DNA of 64,000 bases from assembly GCF_023525255.1 (NCBI RefSeq), contig NZ_CP073355.1, positions 372,001 through 436,000 on the forward strand. Direction: 5' to 3'. The stretch is from Thermospira aquatica. Lineage in GTDB: Bacteria > Spirochaetota > Brevinematia > Brevinematales > Thermospiraceae. Below the pieces are notes generated by a model. It worked only from the letters and a program-made list of their open reading frames with translations. It had not been told where the DNA came from and searched no databases. The position numbers were made by a program, and so were the translations under genes. Shown here one piece after another: positions 38,205 to 47,858 of the stretch. Position 1 is the stretch's first letter. Each line of letters opens with the position of its first letter.

Positions 38205-39140
38205 TCAGTTTGAGATCTTTCTATATTTAAGATGAATATGATTATCATGACCACTACTTCGCCTTAAGATATTTTCTCCAGAAGAATTCGTATATTTCCC
38301 TTCCAAATCATTAACAATAATTATATCATTAAAAAAAATCTCTGAAACTTCATACCCTTGAGGGGCGTTCTTAATAGCAAAAATAATAAACTCTTCTGTC
38401 AGCTTCCGATCATAGTACGGATTGTTATAATAGTTGGGATATTCCGGATGAAGTTTCCCATCCTTGGTAAAAAATTTAATGTCTACACTTTCTCCCGTTC
38501 TATGAGTTACATGTGGTGGAAACTCTCCACCTCCAGGTCTGCTTATATCGTTTATGTACATGGGATAGTTAGGATATTTCCTATACCAACCCCAAATTAC
38601 ACGAGCAAGATAATCCGCAAAGTGTGGCGCAGCATATTTGTCGTCATTCTGCTCACCATAAGGTGCCCAGCCCTTGCCCTTGTCTAATCTGTTGTTTATA
38701 TCTGCACTCCCACCTTCAGGTACATTAGTAATCGGCACTTTCGTAAAATAATCAGAGGTCTTCGGCCCAAAAAGACCACTCAGAAATTCATAACCTTTCT
38801 TTAGTGGTAAAAGGAAAAAGTTTCCTATACTTTTCCCTACCCTTGCCCAATCTACCCCCTTCGCCTCCTCTTCTGTCATTACCTTACCATTCTTCAACAC
38901 AAGCTTTTCACCTACCTTAAGGCCCTTTTTTATTTCGCTATCGCTCATGCCGTTGTAATTCCCAGTCCGCTTTGGGGCTTCTATGACGTCCTTGACAGGT
39001 ACACCAAGTGCCCGGGCTATGCCCTCCACAGTGTTCTTTTTACCTTCAGGCGTGTTTTGCCATTTCTCTACTATCGCTGTGATCTTGCCGCCGTTGGTTT
39101 GAAGCTTCAGATCACGCCACTTGTATCGAGATCAATAGAA
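38205..39140 (-). CDS. MepA-like murein endopeptidase toxin module with LysM-like linker
   Basis: The LysM-like linker (GIARALGVPVKDVIEAPKR ... LKVGEKLVLKNG) begins the module, then GKSIGNFFLLPLKKGYEFLS. The peptidase domain has ISRPGGGEFPPHVTHRTGES-VDIKF and ends GHDNHIHLKYRK, with all expected zinc-site residues. The longest frame begins at a GTG near 39029. The DNA continues as linker to 39148 with one lost base (CACGCCACTT against CACGCCCACTT at 45385), immediately after the upstream immunity gene. It is the intact version of 5680-6461. Confidence 0.82.
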
Positions 39141-39148
39141 CTTTTCGC

Positions 39149-39940
39149 TTATTCACGAGGAAGTATCTTCACAATGATATCATCCCCTTTTACAAAAAAT
39201 AACTTCTCCTCTGTATTACTAAAAACCTTATTTAGTGTCTCTCTATCAAAATCCCACTTGCCATTCTCTCCCTTCGAACCCAAAATTACATACCTCCCTT
39301 GAACCTTATAAAAATACTCCCTGCCGTAAGGATCAAATATGTCCTCTTTCGTCACAAATATTGTAACAGACCGCACAAGCTCTTTCAAAGTTTGAAAATT
39401 TTTTCCGCTATATAGTAAGGCAAGTTTTATAGCACCAAAATTAATCAAATTCTCTTTTGTTTTTTCATCAAAAACTACATCTCTATACGGGATATAATAA
39501 CCTGTTCCCCAAAGTCTATCCCACCACGTGCCTCTATAAGTGAAAAACCCATACCAAAAAAGGTGGTATAATAATAATTGACTGTAAGTAAATTTACATG
39601 GTCCCCTCAGACTGTCAACATATTTATCCTTACCTTCAAATACCACTTCAATTTTCTTTTTCCTTTCTTTAGGGATATATACCATAGCCCACACTGCACC
39701 CCACCACGGTTCTATAGAAGGCATTCCATAGATGAGATATCCATTACTATCTCCTACAAAACGAGGAGGGTCTTCAAAGTAGTCAGGACAAATCTCATAA
39801 CCGTGAAAATCCCAAAGCTCATCCATGATTGCCTCTCGCGCTCTACGTACAGGATCATTTTCAAATCTAAAATAATCTACAACCAAAAATACCACAAATA
39901 ACAATAACAAGAGTAGAAATCCTAACACAAATCGTTGCAT
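39149..39940 (-). CDS. Membrane-anchored immunity protein with pseudopilin-like C-terminus
   Basis: The hydrophobic N-terminus FVLGFLLLLLLFVVFLVVDY serves as an anchor. The conserved C-terminus DIFDPYGREYFYKVQGRYVI is shared with 14707-15498 and 45418-46203. The middle portion around FTYRGTWWDRLWGTGYYIPY differs between the three, which may mark a specificity region. The toxin upstream is reduced to the scrap 39958-40160. Its stop (TAA, 39149-39151) is followed in the same frame by the linker of the next toxin. Confidence 0.72.
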   Translation of the reverse strand: MQRFVLGFLLLLLLFVVFLVVDYFRFENDPVRRAREAIMDELWDFHGYEICPDYFEDPPRFVGDSNGYLIYGMPSIEPWWGAVWAMVYIPKERKKKIEVVFEGKDKYVDSLRGPCKFTYSQLLLYHLFWYGFFTYRGTWWDRLWGTGYYIPYRDVVFDEKTKENLINFGAIKLALLYSGKNFQTLKELVRSVTIFVTKEDIFDPYGREYFYKVQGRYVILGSKGENGKWDFDRETLNKVFSNTEEKLFFVKGDDIIVKILPRE

Positions 39941-39957
39941 ACTTTCCTCCTATTCCT

Positions 39958-40160
39958 CTACTCACCTATGGTGTTGGTACCATCAAATTTAATATAGTAA
40001 GACTTTCCACCAAAAAACGGCGTATGAATTAATCTAGCAGCAGCGGTTGCTACATTCCTCATCAATACTCTCATCATCCCACCAAATCCTCTTCCAAAGT
40101 ACCAGTCTGAATTAATCAGACAAGCTTTTGATTTATCACTCCTTCTTCCAGTTGTTCTAT
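39958..40160 (-). pseudogene. Remnant of FKKD-class toxin payload
   Basis: In-frame codons give MMRVLMRNVATAAARLIHTP and FFGGKSYYIKFDGTNTIGE, the last 40 residues of the payload seen at 15516-17222 and 46221-46925, ending in TAG at 39958-39960. Upstream of this the frame stays open for about 30 unrelated codons (including SDWYFGRGFGG) as far as the stop of the next gene. The module was therefore cut and joined to foreign DNA, leaving an immunity gene without its toxin. Confidence 0.7.
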
Positions 40161-40167
40161 TGTCATA

Positions 40168-40677
40168 TTAACTATTCTTATCCCTTTTGAATATACTCCT
40201 AATCTTATATAAAAAAGACGTTCTTTTTTGGTACTCTTTATAAAAATCTTTACCAGGTAAGCACCTAAAATTTATCCCATGAAAAAGATCAAAAAAATAA
40301 TTTGCCTTGTACAAATAAAAGTTTCTGATATTATTTAGAAATTCTTCTTTATCTAATAACTTCTTTGATTCAAAAAAAACAGGTTTATCAACTTCTATCG
40401 GAGCTAGCTTTTCATTAACCAGTCTCAAAACTAGATAACATAATTCCAAACTTTCATCATAGCACGCAAAACAACCCTCTAAGGAAAACCCTTGAATAAC
40501 TTCATTCTCAAAGTTAAATTGTAATTTCAAAATAGCATTAATAGTATACGAAGAGAAGTTGTCACTAATACTATGATCAACAGTATAATCATTGGCTCTT
40601 AATAACATAATGACATCCGCGGGAACTATCTGAGTACCAACAAACCTTGCGTGAACAAAATAACTTTCCACGCCCAT
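40168..40677 (-). CDS. Probable cytoplasmic immunity protein for the ParB-like toxin
   Basis: The 169-residue protein lacks any signal peptide, membrane segment or lipobox, unlike nearly all other immunity candidates in this array. I do not recognise the fold. It lies 19 bp downstream of the ParB-like toxin 40697-41950. A partner that stays in the cytoplasm suits a payload that would act on nucleic acid or nucleotides. GGAGG precedes its ATG. Confidence 0.7.
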   Translation of the reverse strand: MGVESYFVHARFVGTQIVPADVIMLLRANDYTVDHSISDNFSSYTINAILKLQFNFENEVIQGFSLEGCFACYDESLELCYLVLRLVNEKLAPIEVDKPVFFESKKLLDKEEFLNNIRNFYLYKANYFFDLFHGINFRCLPGKDFYKEYQKRTSFLYKIRSIFKRDKNS

Positions 40678-40696
40678 TGCACTTTTCCTCCTTAAA

Positions 40697-41950
40697 TTAT
40701 TTAATTATTTTAATCGGAACTTTTTTTAACCCCATCTGTCGAGCAGCCCACCATCTATGATGACCATCCAAAATTTCATATTTACCTGATGGTAATTTTC
40801 TTACAAAAATAGGATTAGCAAAATCTAAACCTCCATGCATTCTAATATAATCTCTATATCTTGATAAAGCTTCTGAATTCACATTTTCAGGATACCTAAA
40901 TGGGTCTTGTAAATTAGGTGTTATTTCACTGATGTTTGCTTTTCTTTTGAACAACTTCTCAAAGAATCCAACGTTAACCGGTGTAGGAACAATCTCTTCA
41001 TCAAAAATTTTACTCGGTTCACAACCACCACTAATCGTCGTGGCAAAGTTTGCAATACCCACCACACTCAAAGTGGTAAAGAAAAATGTCTCTCCAGTAT
41101 ACCATATTGTATCATAGATTTTCTCACTTGTCCATTCTCCCTCTCGTATTGTACTAATGGCCTTTTGTGCCGAGATCCCTGCTAAGTATGCACTGATAAC
41201 AGTTCCTCCTACCGTAGTACCTACCTCTACCCCAGCGGCTAGCTCAGAAGGAAGATATGTAGCTATCGTACTCCACCCTAACGCTAAACCCTCACCTAAC
41301 ACAGGAGCCACCACTGCCATCATAGCCGCTACGCTGGCTCTCTCACTATCCTTCTCCGTAAGGTTCTCATACATTCGACCAAGCTCCTTTAGCTCACCAC
41401 CCAAAAACTCTCCAAGATCTTTCTTTTCCCCAGTCTTTGACTCGAAAAATGCCCTATTATTAAACGCATTTGCTATCTCCTCTGCCTCTTCATCTGTAAG
41501 TGAAACGCCATTAGCTTCTAATCTCTTCTTGACACTCTGAGGATCTAAAGAAACAACTGTGTTAAAGTAGCCCATGTATTCTTTCCAATCTTTTATCGTC
41601 TCAACTACACCAGGATTGTACGCTACCGTGGCTTCATCAATGACCCACTCACTTCTACCATCTATACCAAGCCCAAAAGCTAGCCCCGTGGAGGCAAATA
41701 TCTCACCAAGAATGGCAGGAGCTTCATACTTGCTCCCACCAACGCTTAACCCAAACCTCTGGTTTAACAACCCAAGCGTCTTCGTACTCTGTTCATACGC
41801 CATCCTCTCCAGTGTTACATCGTCCATCTCATATCCATTCTTCGCAAGCCACTCGTGCTGGTCTAAGTGTAGTCCTTCATGCATTGTCGTCGCTGTATAA
41901 TGCGCAAGCTTCGCCCGAAGATCGGGGGCGTCGTCTGCTAATTTCGCTTC
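40697..41950 (-). CDS. Core tail with zincin-like motif plus ParB-like nuclease toxin
   Basis: The frame opens at 41950 after TAG within the core (EAKLADDAPDLRAKLAHYTA). MHEGLHLDQHEWLAKNGYE is the zincin-like motif, and FGLGIDGRSEWVIDEATV replaces the usual LDMSGRS junction. A long alanine- and glycine-rich middle region (about 150-290) may help membrane passage. The C-terminal 60 residues, IFVRKLPSGKYEILDGHHRW-WAARQMGLKKVPI, match ParB/Srx-like domains (DGHHRxxAA ... G...VP), a known class of polymorphic-toxin effector. The partner is 40168-40677. Confidence 0.82.
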   Translation of the reverse strand, partial: EAKLADDAPDLRAKLAHYTATTMHEGLHLDQHEWLAKNGYEMDDVTLERMAYEQSTKTLGLLNQRFGLSVGGSKYEAPAILGEIFASTGLAFGLGIDGRSEWVIDEATVAYNPGVVETIKDWKEYMGYFNTVVSLDPQSVKKRLEANGVSLTDEEAEEIANAFNNRAFFESKTGEKKDLGEFLGGELKELGRMYENLTEKDSERASVAAMMAVVAPVLGEGLALGWSTIATYLPSELAAGVEVGTTVGGTVISAYLAGISAQKAISTIREGEWTSEKIYDTIWYTGETFFFTTLSVVGIANFATTISGGCEPSKIFDEEIVPTPVNVGFFEKLFKRKANISEITPNLQDPFRYPENVNSEALSRYRDYIRMHGGLDFANPIFVRKLPSGKYEILDGHHRWWAARQMGLKKVPIKIIK

Positions 41951-42012
41951 CTACTGTAAAAGAAGAGGTTAGTTTTTCAGTACTATAGTATCACTTTTTA
42001 TTCCTCTTCCTC

Positions 42013-42723
42013 CTACTTATAAACAAATCGTATCATAGATATAGCTGTATGATTGGTTATACCAGGATAAATATCCTCTATAACTAAACGACCAGCCATT
42101 CTTTCTCCCAAATATTCTTCGCTGTCTTCTATATTGATTCTTATTCTTTGCCATGCAAGCTCATCTGTTAACTCTGCAATAACTACATATATCAATCTAA
42201 TCTCGTCTTCCAACACATAGCTGTCGTCATCCAGACTCTTAGCATAATGAAAAGGAATATGATATAACTCTAATCTTATCCTTTTAGGCCTGTTATATAC
42301 TTTATATGTTTTCTTACTCTTTGCCCACCCCGGTAATATATCTATCGCATATGGTAAATGATCTTTCCGCTTTATATCATAACCAGCCAAGTGATAGATA
42401 CGACACCACAGATAGTCAGTCAAACCATCATCACGACTTATCCAGGCTGTTGCTGGATCCTCATCAGCTAACTCCATTATATCTTTTCCATGAGTGATCT
42501 CCCAGGAATTGTATGCATCAACGGCGGGTATCCTGAGAGTAACTACGCTTATAGCCATTCGCATAATTCCATCCAAAAACTCCTTTTTGGGTTTCGTATT
42601 AGGCTCACTTTCGCTTACTATTTTTGTTTCTACTATCTTAAGTTCATCTACCTTAAGCTTACTCTCCCCACAGGTTGTAAGATTTAATATTATCATTATC
42701 CCTAATATAAACCTTATCTTCAT
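42013..42723 (-). CDS. Lipoprotein with discoidin-like domain, probable immunity for C39-like toxin
   Basis: It has the same signal (MKIRFILGIMIILNLTTCGE) and nearly the same protein as 24545-25267. Small changes are GWAKSKKTYKVYNRP against GGQRVRKYKVYNRP, and a shorter C-terminal tail. It lies directly downstream of the intact toxin 42748-45414. The gene pair, together with its flanks, is a duplicate of 24470-25980, in which the toxin has decayed. Confidence 0.8.
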   Translation of the reverse strand: MKIRFILGIMIILNLTTCGESKLKVDELKIVETKIVSESEPNTKPKKEFLDGIMRMAISVVTLRIPAVDAYNSWEITHGKDIMELADEDPATAWISRDDGLTDYLWCRIYHLAGYDIKRKDHLPYAIDILPGWAKSKKTYKVYNRPKRIRLELYHIPFHYAKSLDDDSYVLEDEIRLIYVVIAELTDELAWQRIRINIEDSEEYLGERMAGRLVIEDIYPGITNHTAISMIRFVYK

Positions 42724-42747
42724 CTTACCTTTCCCTCCTTTCTGAAC

Positions 42748-45414
42748 TTACTTCCCAAAAAACCACTTTTTCCACAATTGACGAGAAAAATTATCAGCTA
42801 TATCCATATTTGGCCTCAGTAAAAGAAATACCCTTCTTCCTACCTCATGTTCATATACCTTATCCCATGGCAGAAAATAGTACGAGGTAAATTCTCGAGT
42901 AAACTCATTTATCTTATCATTCCTCCTGTACAAATTATCCTCTATATTGTTATATTTGAAATTACCATAGTTCTGCATTGCATACTTAATATACCCTCCG
43001 TATGGATCAACTATTATTAAGCCATTCTCTGTTATCTCCTTGATATATACCATATGCTGTAATCTCTTCTTCATATTATTATCTTCATAAACAAAGTTGA
43101 ATCTTCCTCCCGCTATGAGTTGATCACCAGGCTTCATTATTTTATTTTTCAAATAGAGGTAAAATTTTTTTACATCATCAACAGTTGACTTCCCCTTGTT
43201 TTTACCACCCCAATTATGCAAAGCTTCCATTCCATCCTTATACCACCACTGGGCGCAGCCATTTGTATAGACTTTATAATCCACAGGCGGCTCAATACTT
43301 CCACTCGCTAGAGCAAGTTCAAAAAGAGTTGAATACCATGTCCTTCCATCTACCCCATACTTAATTTTCAAATATGAACTCATCTCTCTCCTTCTCTCCT
43401 CAAGTTCATCCTCTATTTGTCTTTCCTCATTGAAGAACCAAACCGGATCATTTATGCTTACCTCCTTCCTTAAGTCCTTATTATTCGGCATACTCACAAG
43501 TGCTATCGTTAATGCTGTAAGATTACACATTCCATCTCCAATCCTCCTTCTTCCTTCCCTACTTACATTATTCCTCTGATTCCTTATATCAACCCCCAAC
43601 TCTTTAATCCATAAATCATTTCCACTTTCCCAGTTAAACAAGCTTAAATCCCCTGTCTCAGTCGCATAGGCAATTAAATTTGCAACCTTCGAATACTCAC
43701 TGCTTCCATCATATACATCTACTCCAAAATTCCTTGCTAGATTATCCAGTACCATTTTCTGTATCCCCGTAGCTCCAAGCTCCCTCGCATACGCTGTCAT
43801 CCTATCCTTCCCTACAAGACCAGAATCAATCAATACACCTTCCCTCACTACTGTAGAAGTATAAAATAGAAGACCTTCTGCTGTATTCTCCGTAATTGCT
43901 TTCTTATTTAGATGTATGGTATCTTCCCCAGCCTCTCCATAATGCCCTTCCTCTTCAAGGTCAAATAATAAACTTTTCTTCCCATTAATGATATCCATAG
44001 AAGTCTTCATACCAAAATCATCCCCACTTAAATATCCCATATTTACATAACTTATCCTCGATAAGCCCTCGTCTCCTCCGTGAACATTCTTATACTGAAA
44101 ACCTACATAGTTTAAACTACCTATCGCATCCACAAGGTTGACAAGCCCAATACCTCCGCTCGTGTTATTCACTATCTGCCCATCGTGCGTGAATGCCATC
44201 CCTACATCACTCGCAAGGCTTATCCTGAAATTCCCTCCCCACGCATAATGCACTGCTTCTCCCGCTATACTCCCTATAGTGTTAGCAAAGTTGTTAAGCT
44301 TCATCTCATAAAATAGTGATACATTGTTAGTCAACGCCTCGCTCGATATCCTGTCTATAAATGATAAATTGCCATCCGTGTATCTCCCTCCAAGTTCGCC
44401 TCCAACCCACCCCCCAACAAAGCCACTTGCAAGTCCCATCGTCGTACTTTTCAGTAGATTATCCCAGTCATATGCATTCCATTGCCATTGCCATTGCCCA
44501 TTACTTATGCTATAGCACTTCGTAAACGCCATCAAACCTCCACTTATAAACCCTTCCGTCATCTTCTGCATACCAAATGCCGCAGCTGTACTGAACCAGC
44601 CTCCCTTATCTCCTCCCATTAAATTGTATGTCCAGCCTCCTATGCCTTTACCAATCCCTAAATCCATATTGAGATATGCCGTCCCAACATTTGCTACACT
44701 ACTTAATGCCCAGGTCCCAAGCTCCTCAGTGCTCATATACCAATCAACCTGCCCTTTATCATTAACCTTAAGCCCACTTACGGCAAGATTCCCCAGTCCC
44801 TGTATCCCTGCCCCTGCAACAGCTCCCCCCATTCCACTTATCATTCCTTGAACAGCTCCCCCAAGGGCTCCTGTTCCCGACGAAATCCCAGAGGCAAATA
44901 TGTTTACCCCCATCTGCCCACCGCCCTTATAATATGGCTTACCTACAACATCTCTAAGTAATGTACTGACTAGCTTTGAAGCTAGATCCTGAGTCTTTCC
45001 ATTTCCTTTAAGCAATTCATACCCCATCCTTACTAATCCTATTGTTCCTACTGTCATCTGCCCCTGTGGTGTAGATAAGATTAAAAACTTTCCTACAGTT
45101 TTTCCTACCCCTGCCCAATCTACCCCCTTCGCCTCCTCTTCTGTCATTACCTTACCATTCTTCAACACAAGCGTTTCGCCAACCTTAAGGCTCTTCGCTA
45201 TCTCGCTGTCACTCTTCCCTTTATAATGCCCACTCCTCTTTAAGGCTTCTATGATAGCCTGGACAGGTACACCCAGTGTCCGGGCTATGCCCTCCACTGT
45301 GTTCTTTTTACCTTCAGGCGTGTTTTGCCATTTTTCTACTACGGCTGTGATCTTGCCGCCATTAGTTTGAAGCTTCAGATCACGCCCACTTGTATCGAGA
45401 TCAATAGAACTTTT
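42748..45414 (-). CDS. LysM-like linker, glycine-rich core and C39-like cysteine-peptidase toxin
   Basis: From a GTG at 45297 the protein has 849 residues. The frame continues upstream through DLDTSGRDLKLQTNGGKITA to 45414 without an ATG. The order is LysM-like linker (1-45), glycine-rich segment (80-200), core (230-470), VVREGVLIDSGLVGKDR where other cores have HEGFH (about 480), the junction LFNWESGNDLWIKELG (about 550), then the payload. The payload shows GMCNLTALTIAL (candidate Cys) and HMVYIKEITENGLIIVDPYG (His/Asp), as in C39-like peptidases. The partner is 42013-42723. Confidence 0.82.
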   Translation of the reverse strand, partial: KSSIDLDTSGRDLKLQTNGGKITAVVEKWQNTPEGKKNTVEGIARTLGVPVQAIIEALKRSGHYKGKSDSEIAKSLKVGETLVLKNGKVMTEEEAKGVDWAGVGKTVGKFLILSTPQGQMTVGTIGLVRMGYELLKGNGKTQDLASKLVSTLLRDVVGKPYYKGGGQMGVNIFASGISSGTGALGGAVQGMISGMGGAVAGAGIQGLGNLAVSGLKVNDKGQVDWYMSTEELGTWALSSVANVGTAYLNMDLGIGKGIGGWTYNLMGGDKGGWFSTAAAFGMQKMTEGFISGGLMAFTKCYSISNGQWQWQWNAYDWDNLLKSTTMGLASGFVGGWVGGELGGRYTDGNLSFIDRISSEALTNNVSLFYEMKLNNFANTIGSIAGEAVHYAWGGNFRISLASDVGMAFTHDGQIVNNTSGGIGLVNLVDAIGSLNYVGFQYKNVHGGDEGLSRISYVNMGYLSGDDFGMKTSMDIINGKKSLLFDLEEEGHYGEAGEDTIHLNKKAITENTAEGLLFYTSTVVREGVLIDSGLVGKDRMTAYARELGATGIQKMVLDNLARNFGVDVYDGSSEYSKVANLIAYATETGDLSLFNWESGNDLWIKELGVDIRNQRNNVSREGRRRIGDGMCNLTALTIALVSMPNNKDLRKEVSINDPVWFFNEERQIEDELEERRREMSSYLKIKYGVDGRTWYSTLFELALASGSIEPPVDYKVYTNGCAQWWYKDGMEALHNWGGKNKGKSTVDDVKKFYLYLKNKIMKPGDQLIAGGRFNFVYEDNNMKKRLQHMVYIKEITENGLIIVDPYGGYIKYAMQNYGNFKYNNIEDNLYRRNDKINEFTREFTSYYFLPWDKVYEHEVGRRVFLLLRPNMDIADNFSRQLWKKWFFGK

Positions 45415-45417
45415 CGC

Positions 45418-46203
45418 TTATTCACGAGGAAGTATCTTCACAATGATATCATCCCCTTTTACAAAAAATAACTTCTCCTCTGCATTACTAAAAACCTTAT
45501 TCAGTGTCTCTCTATCAAAGTCCCACTTGCCATTCTCTCCCTTCGAACCCAAAATTACATACCTCCCTTGAACCTTATAAAAATACTCCCTGCCGTAAGG
45601 ATCAAATATGTCCTCTTTCGTCACAAATATTGTAACAGACCGCACAAGCTCTTTCAAAGTTTGAAAATTTTTTCCGCTATATAGTAAGGCAAGTTTTATA
45701 GCACCAAAATTAATCAAATTCTCTTTTGTTTTTTCATCAAAAACTACATCTCTGTATGGTGTATAATATTTTCTCCCCAAAAGAGAATCCCACCAGCTAC
45801 CTGTATAGGTAAAAAAATTATAATCAAAAAGGTGTAATAATAATAATTGACTGTAAGTGAATGCACATTCTCCCCTCAGACTGTCAACATATTTATCCTT
45901 ACCTTCAAATACCACTTCAATTTTCTTTTTCCTTTCTTTAGGGATATATACCATAGCCCACACTGCACCCTTCCACGGTTCTATAGAAGGCATTCCATAG
46001 ATGAGATATCCATTGCTCTCCCCTACAAAACGTGGAGGGTCTTCAAAGTAGTCAGGACAAATCTCATAACCGTGAAAATCCCAAAGCTCCTCCATGATTG
46101 CCTCTCGCGCTCTACATACAGGGTCATTTTCAAATCTAAAATAATCTACAACCAAAAATACTACAAATAAGAAGAGTAAAAATGCTAACACAAATCGTAA
46201 CAT
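45418..46203 (-). CDS. Membrane-anchored immunity protein with pseudopilin-like C-terminus
   Basis: FVLAFLLFLFVVFLVVDYF forms the anchor, and the body is closest to 39149-39940. The variable middle (FTYTGSWWDSLLGRKYYTPY) differs from both homologues, while DIFDPYGREYFYKVQGRYVI is identical. It follows the FKKD-class toxin 46221-46925. Its stop codon TAA (45418-45420) is followed at once and in the same frame by GCG-AAA-AGT, the start of the next toxin's linker. Only one stop codon therefore separates the two. Confidence 0.74.
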   Translation of the reverse strand: MLRFVLAFLLFLFVVFLVVDYFRFENDPVCRAREAIMEELWDFHGYEICPDYFEDPPRFVGESNGYLIYGMPSIEPWKGAVWAMVYIPKERKKKIEVVFEGKDKYVDSLRGECAFTYSQLLLLHLFDYNFFTYTGSWWDSLLGRKYYTPYRDVVFDEKTKENLINFGAIKLALLYSGKNFQTLKELVRSVTIFVTKEDIFDPYGREYFYKVQGRYVILGSKGENGKWDFDRETLNKVFSNAEEKLFFVKGDDIIVKILPRE

Positions 46204-46220
46204 AAGTTCCTCCTATTCCT

Positions 46221-46925
46221 CTACTCACCTATAGTATTGGTACCATTAAAGTTAATATAGTAAGACTTCCCACCAAAAAACGGCGTATGAATTAGCAAAG
46301 CACCAGCGGTTGCTACATTCCTCATCAATACTCTCATCATCTCATCCCATCCCTTTCCATTGAGAATATTATGCATCTCAAAATCGTACTTATCTGGCCT
46401 CACTTTATATTGATTGGAACCAACAAGTTCCAATGTGATAGTACCATATACCAATGCCTGGTCAAGGCCCCACCATGGATGCGACTCCAAATGAATCTCG
46501 GCTTTTCCTTCTTTATTGAAGTCAGATAGCTTTACCCTGTCCAAGTTTAGACTCTTAATATCTACCTCCAACTTCTCTCCTTTTCCGTTTTTAAACCAGT
46601 AAAATGCTTCTCTTAAAGTAAGTTTCCCATCTTCATCTGGGCGCCAATCAGGCTCATCTTTCTTTGGAAACATCCACTTCACGGTTTCCACAAGGAAAAA
46701 TTCAGCAAGATCAAGAGGGCTTTTAACCTCCTTGCTAAGATAGAGTCGGCTCTCATATATTTTTTTCATCTTTTGCTCATTCGTAGTTCTGGACTCATTT
46801 TTCATCCCAACACTATTGTCTTTTTTAAAACTCCTCCCGCTCATATCTAATCCATGCGGATTACCCGTCATCGCAAACATCGCTCCAGCTATGGCTACAT
46901 CCTCATACTTACTCCCGCTGTTTCC
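46221..46925 (-). CDS. Orphan FKKD-class toxin module
   Basis: It starts in a core scrap (GSKYEDVAIAGAMFAMTG), has the junction NPHGLDMSGRSFKKDNS and then the same payload as 15516-17222 (HPWWGLDQALVYGTITLELV, DKYDFEMHNILNGKGWDE). The usable ATG lies at 46880 and there is no export signal. Upstream, 46926-46988 is the spacer also present at 8970-9036. This shows that two different payload modules were joined at the same border. Confidence 0.75.
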   Translation of the reverse strand, partial: GNSGSKYEDVAIAGAMFAMTGNPHGLDMSGRSFKKDNSVGMKNESRTTNEQKMKKIYESRLYLSKEVKSPLDLAEFFLVETVKWMFPKKDEPDWRPDEDGKLTLREAFYWFKNGKGEKLEVDIKSLNLDRVKLSDFNKEGKAEIHLESHPWWGLDQALVYGTITLELVGSNQYKVRPDKYDFEMHNILNGKGWDEMMRVLMRNVATAGALLIHTPFFGGKSYYINFNGTNTIGE

Positions 46926-46988
46926 CTTTCAATCCGCTTTTTGTCTTCTAAATTATAGCTTCACTACTTCCAAATTGGTACTGCTGAT

Positions 46989-47858
46989 TTATTCATACAC
47001 AAACCTTATCTCCGTTATACACACGTTCTTACTCTTCGCATCGGGATATACTTCCTTAACTACTATCCTTGCGATTTTTCCACCGCGACCTATTATCCCG
47101 TCAACGGCTTCCTCATCCTCACCGTAAACCTTGGCCAGATTGGGGAAGTCCAATTCCACCGCCTGATAGCCCGGTTTGTCCTCCAGCGTAAAATCCTTCC
47201 GGTACAGCAAGAGGGAGCGATTTGTGACATAACTCAAATTCTCAGCCACATAGTAATTTCCGTTGGATAACGTGGCAGAAACAACGCCCTGCAGAATATC
47301 ATCGATGTCTTTCGTATTCTGCGGAATCACTTTCCTCTGAACGCCCTCGAACACCCCCGTCTCATATATTTCCAGCGTTATCACTTTCGGCCTTGAATAT
47401 CCTTTGAAGTCCGAAGGGTTGCCAGTCCATATCTCCATGAGGTAGGGAGCACCGTCACCCCTTACTATCTTATGCTCTTTATGCTTTTTAAATGGCCCAA
47501 ATGGCCAGATGTAAAACAAAGCATAATCACCTTTCCCTCCCTTACTTACCCAACACGTATTTTCATCTTTATCAAAGGCGCAACGAACACCTTCCGCTGA
47601 AATTTTATTATTTTTAAGTTCTTCGTAGGAAATTTGACCAAACGGAACTCCTTTCCCTAAGATCCAATTGGTATACTCTGTAAAAAGAGAATCATCACTA
47701 CCAAAGTATACGCCTCTTTCTTGCCACTTCACAACGGCCCATTCAACTTCATCAGATGCTTTTTCTTTTAAAGCTTCTGAATATATACCTTTCATTCTTT
47801 GAGAGTTACCGCAATATGTTAAGCCAAGTATCAAAATAATTATCATAAAGTATTTCAT
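46989..47858 (-). CDS. Lipoprotein with discoidin-like domain, probable immunity for C39-like toxin
   Basis: It shares signal and C-terminal half with 9037-9930 (IDDILQGVVSATLSNGNYYV, VYPDAKSKNVCITEIRFVYE). Residues 45-140 differ strongly (AFDKDENTCWVSKGGKGDYA against AFDKNTNTYWEFDKSDYILM). The matching toxins at 47855 and 9927 also differ mainly in one internal segment. Start ATG and toxin stop TGA overlap as ATGA (47855-47858), giving translational coupling. Confidence 0.82.
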   Translation of the reverse strand: MKYFMIIILILGLTYCGNSQRMKGIYSEALKEKASDEVEWAVVKWQERGVYFGSDDSLFTEYTNWILGKGVPFGQISYEELKNNKISAEGVRCAFDKDENTCWVSKGGKGDYALFYIWPFGPFKKHKEHKIVRGDGAPYLMEIWTGNPSDFKGYSRPKVITLEIYETGVFEGVQRKVIPQNTKDIDDILQGVVSATLSNGNYYVAENLSYVTNRSLLLYRKDFTLEDKPGYQAVELDFPNLAKVYGEDEEAVDGIIGRGGKIARIVVKEVYPDAKSKNVCITEIRFVYE

